Positions 45,285-54,829 are shown, counted from the stretch's first letter. The stretch is DNA of 64,000 nt from Actinomycetota bacterium (GCA_018831265.1 JAHJCO010000035.1:1-64000); one strand, 5' to 3'. The notes: generated by a model not told the origin, from the sequence alone. Numbers and translations: made by a program.

Positions 45285-48230
45285 TTACTGCTGGTCGAAC
45301 ATCACTGTCGCTATCTCGAACCTGCCGAGCTGTAAAAGGGCCTGACCCTTTTGCAGCATCAGCTCCTCCTGCTTCCGCTCCAGGAGGTCGGTTTTCCAGG
45401 CCCGTGAGGGCTTCCAGCCGAGGTGCAGCGTCACCGTGCGGTCCTCGCCTCCCGTCTCGCAAAGGCGCGCCATGACACAGCCGCCCCGCCTCTCAAGCGC
45501 GGCGACCATTATGTTGGGGTCGTCGCACTCGAGTACGCCCAAGCCCTCCCCCCGCGGAGCGCCCCGCAAGAGGAAGGTTCTGGGCCCGTTGTTGCGCTCG
45601 TAAGCCCTGGCGCTCGAGAGGGCGGGGATCGGGCCGCCCACGTGCGGGTAGAGAGAGTAACGGAAGACCTGCCACCCCAGTTCCAGAGCCCCGGGTCCGG
45701 CATCCCAGAGATAGATCTTGTCCGTGCTCCTCATCAGTGTGAGGTATATGGTCCCCCGGTCGTGCTTGTTCCCCGGTATCCCCTGGTTGACCAGCGTGAC
45801 CCCGCGATTCCCCAGGCTCAGGTCGGTGTAGTTGAGCGCGGGCAGCTCGTGTCCCGGCCGCTCGATCCACCCGTACGGGACCTCGTGCGTCCAGGTCCCA
45901 CCGCTCAGCCCCGTGGGGAACACCGCCCGCAGCCTGCACCCCCGGTCGCGGAAATCGACCTCGTTCTCGAAATCGATGCGCGGTGACCCGGCCGCCAGCG
46001 AGATTCTCTGGAGGAAAGCCGAGCGGCCGACCTTTCCCCCGACCTCCACCGTGGCCCGCAGCGGCCCCGGCTCGACCACCTTCACCGAGTCGACCCTGCG
46101 AGGGTGCAGGTAGGTGGTCCCCAGGCAGATCGCCTGGTAGAGGTTGCCGAAGTCGCGCTCGATGGTCAGGCGGTTGCCGCCCCGCATGTCGAATCGCGTA
46201 CCGTTCGCCAGCGTGACGTCGCCCAGCAGGCCGTTTCGCGGGTCCACCTCCACCTTCAGCAGGCCGTTTGAAAGCGTGGTACCGGCAGCCCCGGCGGGTT
46301 GCTCAACGGGAGGTTGAGCGCCATCCCCGGGCGTTACCTCGAACAGAGCGAACCCCAGGCCCGGCAGGTCCGCCCGGAACCCGGCCCGCACGCTCTCCAG
46401 CGATCCGTCCCCCGCACGAAAGGTATCAAGCACCTGCATCGGCAGCCGCTCTTCCCCCGACATCAACGCGATTCCCCTCCACCCAGGAGGCGGCTCGAAT
46501 TCGAACTCCACGAACGTGGACACCGGCCACGGGAGCGGACTGAAGGCCAGCATTGTGAAGCCGTCGGGCTTCCCGTCAGGATCGGCCAGTACGGCGGCCG
46601 CGCGCTCCATCACTCCGGCCGCGGTCCCGAGCACGCGCTCGAAGCGCTCCCTCATGCCATCGGCCACCTCGTCGGTGCAGCATCCGCAGATCTGGTCGTG
46701 GAACTGGCAGTCCGCCAGGTCCCGCCACCCCTCCTCCAGCGCCTGCCCCGGGTACTCGGCACCTCGAAGTGACGCGACCGCCGCCATCTTCCCCGCGTCC
46801 AGCAGCGCGAACTCGCACTCCCTGTTGAGCCGCTTGAGCGACGCGCGCGCGCTGTAGGTCCCCCAGAGCTCTCGCTGGAACTCGCCCCGCAGCACCGGCA
46901 GTGATCCGGTCGGCACCGCGTCGACGAACCTGGAAGGAAGGCTGTACTCGAACCGCGCGCCCTCGACCTCCTCGTTGAAGGCGCGGGCCATCTCTCCGTA
47001 CTCCTTCTGCGGGCGCCCGTGGTCCACCCCGCAAGGGTAGAACACCTGGTCTGAGGCCGACCGCCCCCGGAGCAGCCGGTACCCCTTCAGCATCCAGCGC
47101 ATCGCCCGCCCCCGGTCGCGCGGCATGGGATGCCCCACGTTGTACTTGCGGGGCATGTCGTGGGCGAAGATGCGGGTTCCGTCCGGCCCCTCCCAGAGGA
47201 ACTCGGTCGGGCAGCCCTCCTCCACCGGCGCCCGGGAGAAGAAGAGCGCCTCCGACCCGGAGCGGGCCAGGATCTGTGGGAGCTGCGCGCTCATCCCGAA
47301 GGAGTCGATCAGCCAGGCACACCGCGAGGGCCGCCCGAACCTCTCCGTGCAGTATCTCTGCCAGGTGACCGACTGACGGACCAGAGACTCACCGCAGAGA
47401 AGGTTGACGTCCGGCTCGGCGTACATCCCGTTCACGGGCTCGACGCGCCCCTCCTCGACGAGGCCGGCCAGCCGCGCGAAGCCTTCCGGATCGTCGCGGC
47501 GGAAAGGCTCGAGGTGCGGGACCTGGTCCACCACGAACGTCATCTCACCGTCGGCCTCCATCAGCCGCAGCATCTCGAGCAGGTTGCCGGCGCCCACCCG
47601 CTCGAACACCTCCCGGGTCTTCAGCCACTCGACGTCGTAGTGGACGTGCGGAACGACGTGGGCGGTCCCCGTGGGCAGATTGACCGGCGGCCAGGCCTCA
47701 GGCTCTTCCAGGCGGTCGGGCAGGATGGAGATATCGACGCGGTCGTCCCGGACGATGATCGGGAGCAGCGGAACGATCTGGGATACCAGCTCCATGCCGA
47801 CGGTTATCTGCAGGAAATGGATGCCGTCGCGAAGGACGAATCCGGGCGCGATGACCTCGAAGGCCTCGCCGGGAGGGAAGTCCATGGAGGTGATGTTCGA
47901 AGCGGCGATCTCGCCCCCCGGCCACCGCACCAGCAGGCGGTCCGGCGCGACGCGCCTTCCGTCGATGGAGAGCTCCAGGCCGGTGAGCCGCTGGTCGTAC
48001 CACCCGTTTGTAAGACCCAATCGAAAGGCGTCGGGCGAGCCGTCGCCGTCCAGGCCCACGTTTCCGAAGAGGTCCCGCACGAAGAAGTTCTCGATTCCCT
48101 CCTCGGCATCCCGGGGGAGCAGGAAGGCGAACCGGCTGTAGGCGTAGTCGATGCCAAGGAGCGAGAGCGCGTTCACGGGGCGAGAAGCCAGGATCCTGAG
48201 CAGAAACGAGGTGAGTTCTTCCCCCGCCAT
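45285..48230 (-). CDS. Glycoside hydrolase family 38 alpha-mannosidase-like protein
   Basis: A 981-residue GH38-type enzyme. Zinc ligands lie in VVPHVHYDVEW (His195, Asp199; HxDxxW), and the catalytic nucleophile is probably Asp309 in WLIDSFGMSAQLP. The NDHQICG-like FHDQICGCC segment follows near 530, then the C-terminal beta domains (LSNGLLKVEVDPRNG). It would hydrolyse alpha-mannosides in the cytoplasm, as no signal peptide is visible. Near the C-terminus, LQKGQALLQ (about 957-966) is encoded by repeat A7, and the natural end GRFEIATVMF follows it, so the repeat lies in frame. Confidence 0.88.
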   Translation of the reverse strand: MAGEELTSFLLRILASRPVNALSLLGIDYAYSRFAFLLPRDAEEGIENFFVRDLFGNVGLDGDGSPDAFRLGLTNGWYDQRLTGLELSIDGRRVAPDRLLVRWPGGEIAASNITSMDFPPGEAFEVIAPGFVLRDGIHFLQITVGMELVSQIVPLLPIIVRDDRVDISILPDRLEEPEAWPPVNLPTGTAHVVPHVHYDVEWLKTREVFERVGAGNLLEMLRLMEADGEMTFVVDQVPHLEPFRRDDPEGFARLAGLVEEGRVEPVNGMYAEPDVNLLCGESLVRQSVTWQRYCTERFGRPSRCAWLIDSFGMSAQLPQILARSGSEALFFSRAPVEEGCPTEFLWEGPDGTRIFAHDMPRKYNVGHPMPRDRGRAMRWMLKGYRLLRGRSASDQVFYPCGVDHGRPQKEYGEMARAFNEEVEGARFEYSLPSRFVDAVPTGSLPVLRGEFQRELWGTYSARASLKRLNRECEFALLDAGKMAAVASLRGAEYPGQALEEGWRDLADCQFHDQICGCCTDEVADGMRERFERVLGTAAGVMERAAAVLADPDGKPDGFTMLAFSPLPWPVSTFVEFEFEPPPGWRGIALMSGEERLPMQVLDTFRAGDGSLESVRAGFRADLPGLGFALFEVTPGDGAQPPVEQPAGAAGTTLSNGLLKVEVDPRNGLLGDVTLANGTRFDMRGGNRLTIERDFGNLYQAICLGTTYLHPRRVDSVKVVEPGPLRATVEVGGKVGRSAFLQRISLAAGSPRIDFENEVDFRDRGCRLRAVFPTGLSGGTWTHEVPYGWIERPGHELPALNYTDLSLGNRGVTLVNQGIPGNKHDRGTIYLTLMRSTDKIYLWDAGPGALELGWQVFRYSLYPHVGGPIPALSSARAYERNNGPRTFLLRGAPRGEGLGVLECDDPNIMVAALERRGGCVMARLCETGGEDRTVTLHLGWKPSRAWKTDLLERKQEELMLQKGQALLQLGRFEIATVMFDQQ
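45329..45357 (-). repeat. Family A hairpin A7 inside the mannosidase gene
   Basis: Arms GCTG(C/T)AAAAGGG/CCCTTTT(A/G)CAGC with core GGGTCAGGCCC on the minus strand. It is read through as coding sequence, the only family A copy not after a stop codon. Confidence 0.8.
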
Positions 48231-48424
48231 AGCGCCTATCCTCTCGAGCAGATACCCACCCGCATATCATATTGGAAGGTCCGGTGAGTCGCCATCTCCC
48301 GGATTACGCCGGAACGCGGACTCAGTGTTCCGGCCGCTCTGTTCCACCCTATTCCGGTAGACTACTACCTGACACCGGGTGGGGTCCGCGCGAGGCGACT
48401 GGGCCGGAGAGAGGGGAGCCTTTC

Positions 48425-49300
48425 ATGGACGGGGTGACCATCGTCATCATCATAGCGGCCGTTGCGGCGGCGGCCTTTGTCTGCCTCCTGGTCCTGTACC
48501 TGGCGCTGCTGGGCGGGAAGCGGACCGAGAGCGCCTCCATCGAGCCGGGCGGCGCCTCCCGCGTCGATGCGGAGCTGGACTTCCAGTTCGGAGATATCGA
48601 GGTGTCGGGCGGCTCCTCAGGCCTGCTGGAAGCCGAATTCACGAGCAACGTTCGGGGCTTTCACCCGGAGGTGCGGTACTCCACCAGCGGCGGGGAAGGG
48701 CGACTCGAGGTCAAGGGCAAGCCGCCTTCCTGGATAGCCGGCTGGCTGGGAAGGACGCGCGGCACCCTCCGCTTCGATGGCTCCGTACCCCTCAATCTGG
48801 ATGTCGACCTGGGCAAGGGAAACGGTGACTTCCATATCGGCGGCCTTGCCCTGGAGAAGGTCGAGATAGAGGCCCTTGCCGGCAGGGTGGACGTTGATGC
48901 GCCCGGAGAGATGAGGCTGCTCGAGGAGGTTGAGATCGAGAACAGCGCCGGAGACATCAGCCTCGCCATGCCCGGCCGCTATCCCGCCATGAGGTCGCTC
49001 CAGGTGAAGAACAGCGCGGGCAACACCCGGGTGAGCCTCCTCGGCGGCTGGAGCAGGGACCTGGACTGCCGGATCAGTAGCGCCGCGGGCGAGGTCAGGA
49101 TCGAGCTACCCACCGATGTCGGCGTCAGTGTCGAGGTGAAATCGAGTGTCGGGGACGTCAAGGCGAAAGGAATGACCCGGACCCCGGAGGGAGCCTTCAC
49201 CAACTCCGCCCTCGGAAAGGCCGATGTCACGCTGAGGCTCTTCGTCAAGAACACGGCCGGCGAGATCAACCTCGTGACCGCGCCTCGGGTGTCCGCCTGA
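48425..49300 (+). CDS. Membrane-anchored beta-repeat (toastrack/DUF4097-like) protein
   Basis: A 291-residue protein with an N-terminal TM helix (about 5-28, VTIVIIIAAVAAAAFVCLLVLYLALL). A repetitive beta-rich domain follows, recurring as VEIENSAGDISL, LQVKNSAGNTRV, CRISSAAGEVRI, VEVKSSVGDVKA, LFVKNTAGEINL. This is the right-handed beta-helix pattern of DUF4097/LiaF-type adhesin-like domains, often linked to envelope stress sensing. ATG at 48425 follows GGGGAGCC; the frame open upstream is not supported. The TauE-like gene starts two bases after its end. Confidence 0.8.
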   Translation: MDGVTIVIIIAAVAAAAFVCLLVLYLALLGGKRTESASIEPGGASRVDAELDFQFGDIEVSGGSSGLLEAEFTSNVRGFHPEVRYSTSGGEGRLEVKGKPPSWIAGWLGRTRGTLRFDGSVPLNLDVDLGKGNGDFHIGGLALEKVEIEALAGRVDVDAPGEMRLLEEVEIENSAGDISLAMPGRYPAMRSLQVKNSAGNTRVSLLGGWSRDLDCRISSAAGEVRIELPTDVGVSVEVKSSVGDVKAKGMTRTPEGAFTNSALGKADVTLRLFVKNTAGEINLVTAPRVSA

Positions 49301-49302
49301 CC

Positions 49303-50127
49303 ATGTACGTAGTCCTGGCTATCCTGATAGGCTTCGCCGCCTCCGTGCTGTCCGGGATGTTCGGCATCGGGGGATCGGCACTCACCACGCCCGCCATCCG
49401 GCTGCTCCTGGACGCGTCGCCGGCGATAGCGCTGGGCACGCCCCTTCCCGTCACCATACCCACCGCCGCCGCGGGGGCCATCACCTACGCGCGCCGCGGG
49501 CTCGTCGATCGCCGGGTCGCCCTCTGGTCGATGGCGGCCGGGCTCCCCGGAGCCGCCCTCGGGGCCCTGCTGACCCGCTGGCTCAACCTGCACTACCTCA
49601 TGCTGGCCACCGGAGCCGTCATCCTATACCTCGCCTTCGAGACCGCGAGGCGCGGGATCAGGGGAGGCCCGCCCCTCGACGAGAAGGTCGACAGCGTTGA
49701 GGCGGGGGAGCGGGACGACGCGGGGGGGCGTCCATCCGCACCCGGTCCCGGGCACGTCGTCCCCCTGTCCCTTGCCACCGGCCTCGCGGCCGGGCTGTTC
49801 TCAGGGCTGCTCGGGGTGGGAGGCGGCCTGGTCCTCATTCCCGGCTTCCTGTACCTGTTGAAGATGCCCCTGAAGAAGGTGTTCGGCACCTCGCTCGCGG
49901 TGATAGTGGTCATCGCCATCCCCGGAACAGTAGTTCACAGCCTCCTGCACCACGTCAAATGGACCCTCGCCTTCTACCTGACCATCGGAGCGATCCCGGG
50001 CGCGATCCTCGGGGCGCGCATCACCATAAGGACAGGAGAGCGCGCGCTCTATCTCATGTTCGCGTCCCTGCTCGCCGTCTTTGGGGTACTATTCATCGTG
50101 AACGAGATAATCAGCATGGTCGGTTGA
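49303..50127 (+). CDS. TauE/SafE-family anion exporter (DUF81)
   Basis: A 274-residue membrane protein with eight hydrophobic segments in two repeats. It has the family motif GMFGIGGSALTTPAIRLLL at the start and its repeat GLLGVGGGLVLIPGFLYLL near 160. Members move sulfite, sulfoacetate or similar small anions. A long polar loop separates the halves (about 120-150). Only two bases separate it from the DUF4097-like gene, so the two are co-transcribed. Substrate unknown. Confidence 0.88.
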   Translation: MYVVLAILIGFAASVLSGMFGIGGSALTTPAIRLLLDASPAIALGTPLPVTIPTAAAGAITYARRGLVDRRVALWSMAAGLPGAALGALLTRWLNLHYLMLATGAVILYLAFETARRGIRGGPPLDEKVDSVEAGERDDAGGRPSAPGPGHVVPLSLATGLAAGLFSGLLGVGGGLVLIPGFLYLLKMPLKKVFGTSLAVIVVIAIPGTVVHSLLHHVKWTLAFYLTIGAIPGAILGARITIRTGERALYLMFASLLAVFGVLFIVNEIISMVG

Positions 50128-50202
50128 GACACGGTGTGCTGACTGACTGAGGGCGGGGGGCGCCGGGGCGGGCCGCGAGTCCACTCCCGTGCGTACAAGA
50201 TA

Positions 50203-52377
50203 GTGATGACCGTTACAAGAAATCGGATGAGAAGGGCCGGTGCCGCGCGCGTGGCGCTGGCGATACTGCTGCTGGGGACGCTCCTGCCGGTGATGAATGC
50301 GGGGGTGCTCGCCGCTCCGCCTCCCGGTGCCGCCGCACCCGCCGGTGCAGCCCCATCGAGTGAGGCTCCCGACATCCGCATGGCGTTCTCCAAGGACGCC
50401 TACTGGTACGCCCCCGGCTCGAAGGCGGTCCTGAAGGTGACACTGGCCAACGACACGCGACTGACCCTGCGGGACGTACAGATCCGTGTGAGGGTGCACA
50501 CGCCCAACGAGACCCGGGCCGACCTGGACGCCTCCTTCGACAACAAGCTCAAGCGTTCATACCGCATGACCCAGACCTACGACCGCGAGCTGACGCTCGA
50601 GCCGGGAGACACCACGGCCGACTTCGAGCTGGAGATCTCGTCCGGCCGCTTCTCCGACGGCGTCTACCCCATGACCGTGGAGGCCCTCCAGGAGGACGCC
50701 ACGATCGCGAGCGCGATAAGCCAGCTCGTGGTGATGTCCCCCGATACCGTCTCTGAAAATCCCCAGCTGCGACTGGCCGTCATCTTCGAGACCGCCCAGC
50801 CGTCGCACCGCAACCCGGAGGGCCTCTACAAGGGAAACGAGCTTGCCGACGAGTGCGACGCCTCATCGGCGTCGGGCTGGCTGGCCAACCTCACCTCGGC
50901 CCTGGAGCAGTGGGAGGACTACCACCTGAACCTCTGTCTGTCCCCGCTCCTCCTCGAGGAGCTGGACGGCATGACGGGCGGCTACCAGATGAAACAGGGC
51001 GATAAGACGACGAACGTGCCGGCGGACTCGCGGGAGGCCGCCGACGCGTCCTCGGTGATCGGGTCGTTCATGCGCCTCGCCCAGACACCCGCCGTTCAGT
51101 CCCTGCCCGCTCCGTATGCTTCCCCGGACCTGGAGAAGCTCGTGTCGTTCGGCTGGAAGGACGACGCGAGCACCCAGATGAGCCGGGGGCACAAGGTTCT
51201 CGAGCAGGTCCTCGACCAGCCACTGGCCCGGGATTACCTCTACCCGCCCGCCGGCATCCTCGATGACGACGCCATAAAAGCCCTGGGTTCGCAGGCCGGC
51301 CGGTTCCTGGTGCTCTCTCCCACGCTCCTCGACAGGAGCCGCGAGGGCAAGCGCCTGCTGCGCGGCGACACGCTCGCGCAGCCGGTGCTGCTGGACGGCG
51401 AGCAGGGAGCGGCGGAGAGGACGGCGATCTTCACCGATGCGAGGATGGAGCAGCTGGCGGCCCGTCTCGCGAACAGCGGCGACACTCATGGTGTCACGCA
51501 GGCGCTGGTCTCGGAGCTGACCAACCTCTACCTCGAGAAGCCCGGTTCGCGGCGGGCATGCGTCTTCATCTGGCCGGGAAGGTGGCGCCCGTCGCGCGGG
51601 GTTCTCGAGGAGGTGCTTCGGGGGCTCTCGGCTACTCCGTGGCTGCTGGGGAGCACGGTGTCCGAATGCCTGCACACGGTGCCGGCCATCGAGGACAGCG
51701 GGCTCACCCTGCCGGGCCCCGGGGACGTAGAGCCCAACGACTACTTCAGGGAGGTGGAGAGGGCCAGGCGTTACCTCGAGGTCTTCTCGGGCCTCGTTGA
51801 AAGCGAAAACCCCCTGCCGGACCTGATGCAGCGCGACGTCTTCATCTCCGAGAGCGACGTCTGGCGCCAGTGGGACCGCCAGGTGGAGGGCCTCTCGTTC
51901 GCGGGCTGGGTGGTACAGGCCGTAGGGGATGAGCTGGCCAAGATAGACCTCCCTCCGGCCGGTTCGATAACCCTTGCCGGCCGCAAGGCCGAGGTCCCGC
52001 TCTCCGTTGTCAACGGGACCGGGTACCCGGTCAAGGCGGTGCTGGAGTTCAGCAGCAACGGCCTCACCTTCCCGAAGGGCTCCACCATGAAGGTCACCCT
52101 GGAGCCCAAGGAGAACCTGTTCGAGATTCCCGTGACCGTGAAGAAGAAGGGCCGCGTGCGCTTCTCGGCGAGGCTCCAGGCCGGCAACATGGTCCTCGGT
52201 GAGACCGACTTCACGGTTCTGACCAGCCGCTTCAACACGTTCGCGATAGCGGTGGTCGGCGGACTGCTGGCGCTCATCGGCGCGGCGTGGGGGTGGAGCC
52301 TCTACGAGCGCGGCAGGGCCGGAAAGCACAAGACCGGCAACGTCCCGGGACCTGACCTCGAGACCCTGGAGACCTAG
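50203..52377 (+). CDS. Large exported membrane-anchored protein upstream of murJ (DUF6049-like)
   Basis: A 724-residue protein with an N-terminal signal helix (about 14-38, ending near LAAPPPGAAAPAGAAPSS). A long extracytoplasmic part follows, starting with an Ig/Alpha-gal-NPCBM-type beta domain (about 55-180) and then an alpha/beta central region. A final TM helix lies at about 680-700 with a short basic cytoplasmic tail. Position directly before murJ and the overall plan match DUF6049-type proteins found beside murJ in Actinobacteria. It may act in cell wall assembly. GTG start with a second ATG one codon on; no strong ribosome site. Confidence 0.65.
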   Translation: MMTVTRNRMRRAGAARVALAILLLGTLLPVMNAGVLAAPPPGAAAPAGAAPSSEAPDIRMAFSKDAYWYAPGSKAVLKVTLANDTRLTLRDVQIRVRVHTPNETRADLDASFDNKLKRSYRMTQTYDRELTLEPGDTTADFELEISSGRFSDGVYPMTVEALQEDATIASAISQLVVMSPDTVSENPQLRLAVIFETAQPSHRNPEGLYKGNELADECDASSASGWLANLTSALEQWEDYHLNLCLSPLLLEELDGMTGGYQMKQGDKTTNVPADSREAADASSVIGSFMRLAQTPAVQSLPAPYASPDLEKLVSFGWKDDASTQMSRGHKVLEQVLDQPLARDYLYPPAGILDDDAIKALGSQAGRFLVLSPTLLDRSREGKRLLRGDTLAQPVLLDGEQGAAERTAIFTDARMEQLAARLANSGDTHGVTQALVSELTNLYLEKPGSRRACVFIWPGRWRPSRGVLEEVLRGLSATPWLLGSTVSECLHTVPAIEDSGLTLPGPGDVEPNDYFREVERARRYLEVFSGLVESENPLPDLMQRDVFISESDVWRQWDRQVEGLSFAGWVVQAVGDELAKIDLPPAGSITLAGRKAEVPLSVVNGTGYPVKAVLEFSSNGLTFPKGSTMKVTLEPKENLFEIPVTVKKKGRVRFSARLQAGNMVLGETDFTVLTSRFNTFAIAVVGGLLALIGAAWGWSLYERGRAGKHKTGNVPGPDLETLET

Positions 52378-52483
52378 ACGTGGTGTCAAATGCCTGAATT
52401 GCCGTTGAACCACGTCGAAAACCGGGGGGTCAAACACTTGCAGTGCGGTTGGAGCGCGTCGATTGAGAGAGGGACATAACGCA

Positions 52484-52567
52484 ATGAAATTGTTTGACGC
52501 CCCTCTATATTTTGGATTGCCAAGTCCTTGCGCATCCCGCCGACCGGAACCAGGTCAAACGCAATGA
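52484..52567 (+). CDS. Putative leader peptide 1 before murJ (27 aa)
   Basis: ATG at 52484 in repeat copy 1 opens a 27-codon frame (MKLFDAPLYF...) whose TGA stop overlaps the ATG of leader 2 as ATGA. No strong ribosome site. Its start resembles MurJ's MNTSDAPP, because both come from the same repeat. Whether it is translated is unknown. Confidence 0.35.
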   Translation: MKLFDAPLYFGLPSPCASRRPEPGQTQ

Positions 52568-52608
52568 AAACGTCTGACGCCCCTCTATTCTTGGGAATAA
52601 CGCAATGA
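52564..52608 (+). CDS. Putative leader peptide 2 before murJ (14 aa)
   Basis: MKTSDAPLFLGITQ, starting in repeat copy 2; its TGA overlaps the murJ ATG as ATGA. Together with leader 1 it forms a chain of coupled starts ending at murJ. Expression is not proven. Confidence 0.35.
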   Translation: MKTSDAPLFLGITQ

Positions 52609-54287
52609 ACACGTCTGACGCCCCTCCAGATTCGAAGCGGGCCAGGGGGCTGAAGCCGGCCTCGTTCGCCAGGGGGACCTCGGTCATGACCCTCGGCACC
52701 GGCATCAGCCGGATCACGGGCTTCGTGCGCACGGCCGCGCTCGCCTCGGTGCTGGGCCTGACCGCCAGGTACATGGCGGACGCCTTCAACCTCGCGAACA
52801 TCATCCCCAACATAATCTACGACCTGATACTGGGCGGGGTACTCTCCTCGCTGTTCATCCCCATATTCGTCGAGTACCTGCGGACCAGGGACGAGGAGGA
52901 GGCGTGGCACGTCGCGAACTCCGTGTTCAACATCACCCTGGTGGTGTTGACGACCATCACGGTTGTGCTCTGCGTCCTGGCCCCATACATCATCAGGGCC
53001 CAGACCTTCCTCGCGCACGGGCGGACGCAGATGGTGAACGAGGCCACGTTCCTGCTGCGGTTCTTCATCTTCGAGGTCATCTTCTACGGGGTGTGTGCGA
53101 TATACACGGGCATACTCAACTCGTACAAGCACTTCACGATCCCGGCTTTCGCTCCCATCGCCAACAACATCGTGGTGATCGCCACCGTCGTCATCTACAA
53201 CTACTACCCGAACCACTACGTGCTGGCGATCGGCGCCACCCTCGGGGTCGTCGCCATGGCGATGATCCAGCTTCCGTGGGTGAGGCGCACCGGCTTCCGG
53301 TACCGGCCGGTCATTGACCTCAAGCACCCGGCGGTTCGGAAAATGGGGCGGCTGGCCGTACCGGTGGTCGCCTTCGTGCTCATCCACCAGGTGGGGATGT
53401 GGGTGGTCAACATCCTCGCGGCGCAGGTGCCGGGTGGCATCAGCGCCTTCCAGTACGGCTATATCTTCTTCCAGCTCCCGTACGGCATAGTCGCGGTCTC
53501 TATCATCACCGCGCTCTTCCCGACACTGTCCGAGCAGCACGTCAGGGATCAGAAGGACCGCATCATCGCCACCACCTCTCTGGGGGTGAGGACCACCGCC
53601 TTCGTCATCATCCCCGCCTCGATCGGCTACGCCATCCTCAGCCAGCCCATAGTGCACTTGCTGCTCCAGAGGCTGAACTTCAGCAGCAGCGACACGGAGA
53701 TGCTGGCGAGCGTTGTGCTGTACTTCGTGCTGGGGCTGTTCTTCTTCTCCGTGTTCATGCTCTTCCTCAAGGTGTTCTATGCGACGCAGGACACCAAGAC
53801 CCCCATGATAGTTGCCGCGATCATCACCGTCATCAACATAGGCGTGGACTTCCTCTACTTCTACTCCTTCGGGACCGACGTGATGAAGGTCTCGGGGCTG
53901 GCCCTGGGCAACACCACCGCCTACGTGCTGGGGACGATCGGGGTCTGGATAGTGCTGCGGCGGCGGCTCGGATCCCTGGACGGGCGCCGGATAGCCGTTT
54001 CCCTGTCGAAGATCTGCGCCGCCTCCGCGGTCATGGCCGGGGCCATATACCTGACCGCCTGGGGATGCGAGAGCCTCTTGGGCACCTCGACTTTCTGGGC
54101 GCTGCTCATCCTGGTGTCGGCTTCCATCCTCGTCGGCTCGGCCGTGTACCTGGGGCTCGCCGTCCTGCTTAGATCGGAGGAAATGGCTGCACTCAAGCGG
54201 CTTATCGTCCGATACCTGAAGAGAAACCAGTCGGACATCGAGCCCACCGGCAGGGAACCGGTCGAGGAAGACAGTATTATGGAGTGA
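52605..54287 (+). CDS. murJ: Lipid II flippase MurJ
   Basis: A 560-residue polytopic protein of the MviN/MurJ family, which flips lipid II across the membrane for peptidoglycan synthesis. It has about 14 hydrophobic segments. The family's early motif is TLGTGISRITGFVRTAALASVLG (about 25-47), then DAFNLANIIPNIIYDLILGGVLSSLFIPIF. Charged cavity residues are present (Arg in SRITGFVR, Asp/Arg in later helices), and FFQLPYGIVAVSIITALFPTLSEQ follows. The first eight residues come from a repeat copy (MNTSDAPP); the ribosome site is weak. The gene follows the DUF6049-like gene as in other Actinobacteria. Confidence 0.93.
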   Translation: MNTSDAPPDSKRARGLKPASFARGTSVMTLGTGISRITGFVRTAALASVLGLTARYMADAFNLANIIPNIIYDLILGGVLSSLFIPIFVEYLRTRDEEEAWHVANSVFNITLVVLTTITVVLCVLAPYIIRAQTFLAHGRTQMVNEATFLLRFFIFEVIFYGVCAIYTGILNSYKHFTIPAFAPIANNIVVIATVVIYNYYPNHYVLAIGATLGVVAMAMIQLPWVRRTGFRYRPVIDLKHPAVRKMGRLAVPVVAFVLIHQVGMWVVNILAAQVPGGISAFQYGYIFFQLPYGIVAVSIITALFPTLSEQHVRDQKDRIIATTSLGVRTTAFVIIPASIGYAILSQPIVHLLLQRLNFSSSDTEMLASVVLYFVLGLFFFSVFMLFLKVFYATQDTKTPMIVAAIITVINIGVDFLYFYSFGTDVMKVSGLALGNTTAYVLGTIGVWIVLRRRLGSLDGRRIAVSLSKICAASAVMAGAIYLTAWGCESLLGTSTFWALLILVSASILVGSAVYLGLAVLLRSEEMAALKRLIVRYLKRNQSDIEPTGREPVEEDSIME

Positions 54288-54362
54288 GGCCGGGCTCAAC
54301 TTCTTGAGGCGGGGCTCAAGGGCAGGAGCCAAAGGCGTGGGACAGTAGTGAAGGGAGAAGCG

Positions 54363-54803
54363 GTGCTCAAGCTCAATCGGTTGATGAAGGACCAGAGCGG
54401 ACTGGTGCTCCGATGGGTGCTGGGCATCGTGATCGGTGGCGCCGTGGTCGTATTCCTGCTCGCGGAAGTCGGCCCGATCCTCTGGGTGCGCGTATTCGGA
54501 ATCCAGGAGGCCGAGGACGTAGCGAACTCGGTGGCCAACGAGTACTTCATGAAGAAGAACCCGCAGGAGGCCATCCAGGCCGCTGCCCTGGTGATGCAGG
54601 GGAAGGGCTTCTCCGACCAGGAGATCAGGGAATCGGTGATAACGTTCTACCCGCCCGGAGCCCCCACCAACCAGTACACGTCCGTCAAGGTGACGGTCAT
54701 AAAGTACTCGCCGACCCTGCTGACCAGGCACATCAAGCAGCTTCAGAAGCTCTCCAGGGTGGCGATCACCAAGGAGGCCTCGATAGCCCCCGAGCACCAG
54801 TAG
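54363..54803 (+). CDS. Hypothetical single-TM protein
   Basis: A 146-residue protein with one TM helix (about 15-37, LRWVLGIVIGGAVVVFLLAEVGPIL) and a soluble, probably extracytoplasmic part containing YPPGAPTNQYTSVKVTVIKYSPTLLTRHIKQL. The basic N-terminus points inside. GTG at 54363 was chosen for GGGAG five bases upstream; another GTG lies 15 bases earlier. It follows murJ by 75 bases. No family recognised; the size and tail resemble small pilin-associated or envelope proteins, without proof. Confidence 0.6.
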   Translation: MLKLNRLMKDQSGLVLRWVLGIVIGGAVVVFLLAEVGPILWVRVFGIQEAEDVANSVANEYFMKKNPQEAIQAAALVMQGKGFSDQEIRESVITFYPPGAPTNQYTSVKVTVIKYSPTLLTRHIKQLQKLSRVAITKEASIAPEHQ

Positions 54804-54829
54804 GGGCTACCGCCGCCGGACCCGTCCCG

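Larger units (their letters stand above)
52479..52627. repeat. Three copies of an ATG-carrying repeat at the murJ start
   Basis: ACGCAATGAA plus a (C/T)GTCTGACGCCCCTCT-type core occurs at 52479-52507 (variant TTGTTTGACGCC), 52559-52588 and 52600-52627. The third copy contains the murJ start codon. Related fragments (GTGTCAAATGCCTGAA, GGGTCAAACACTTG) lie at 52383-52442. The core matches the RAYT-flanking repeat at 44740-44758. Confidence 0.75.

Noticed and set aside
52386..54797. An 803-codon open frame on the minus strand opposite murJ
   Set aside because: Its translation is low-complexity, rich in His, Arg, Glu and Asp, as expected for the antisense of a GC-rich gene; murJ on the plus strand is a clear family member.
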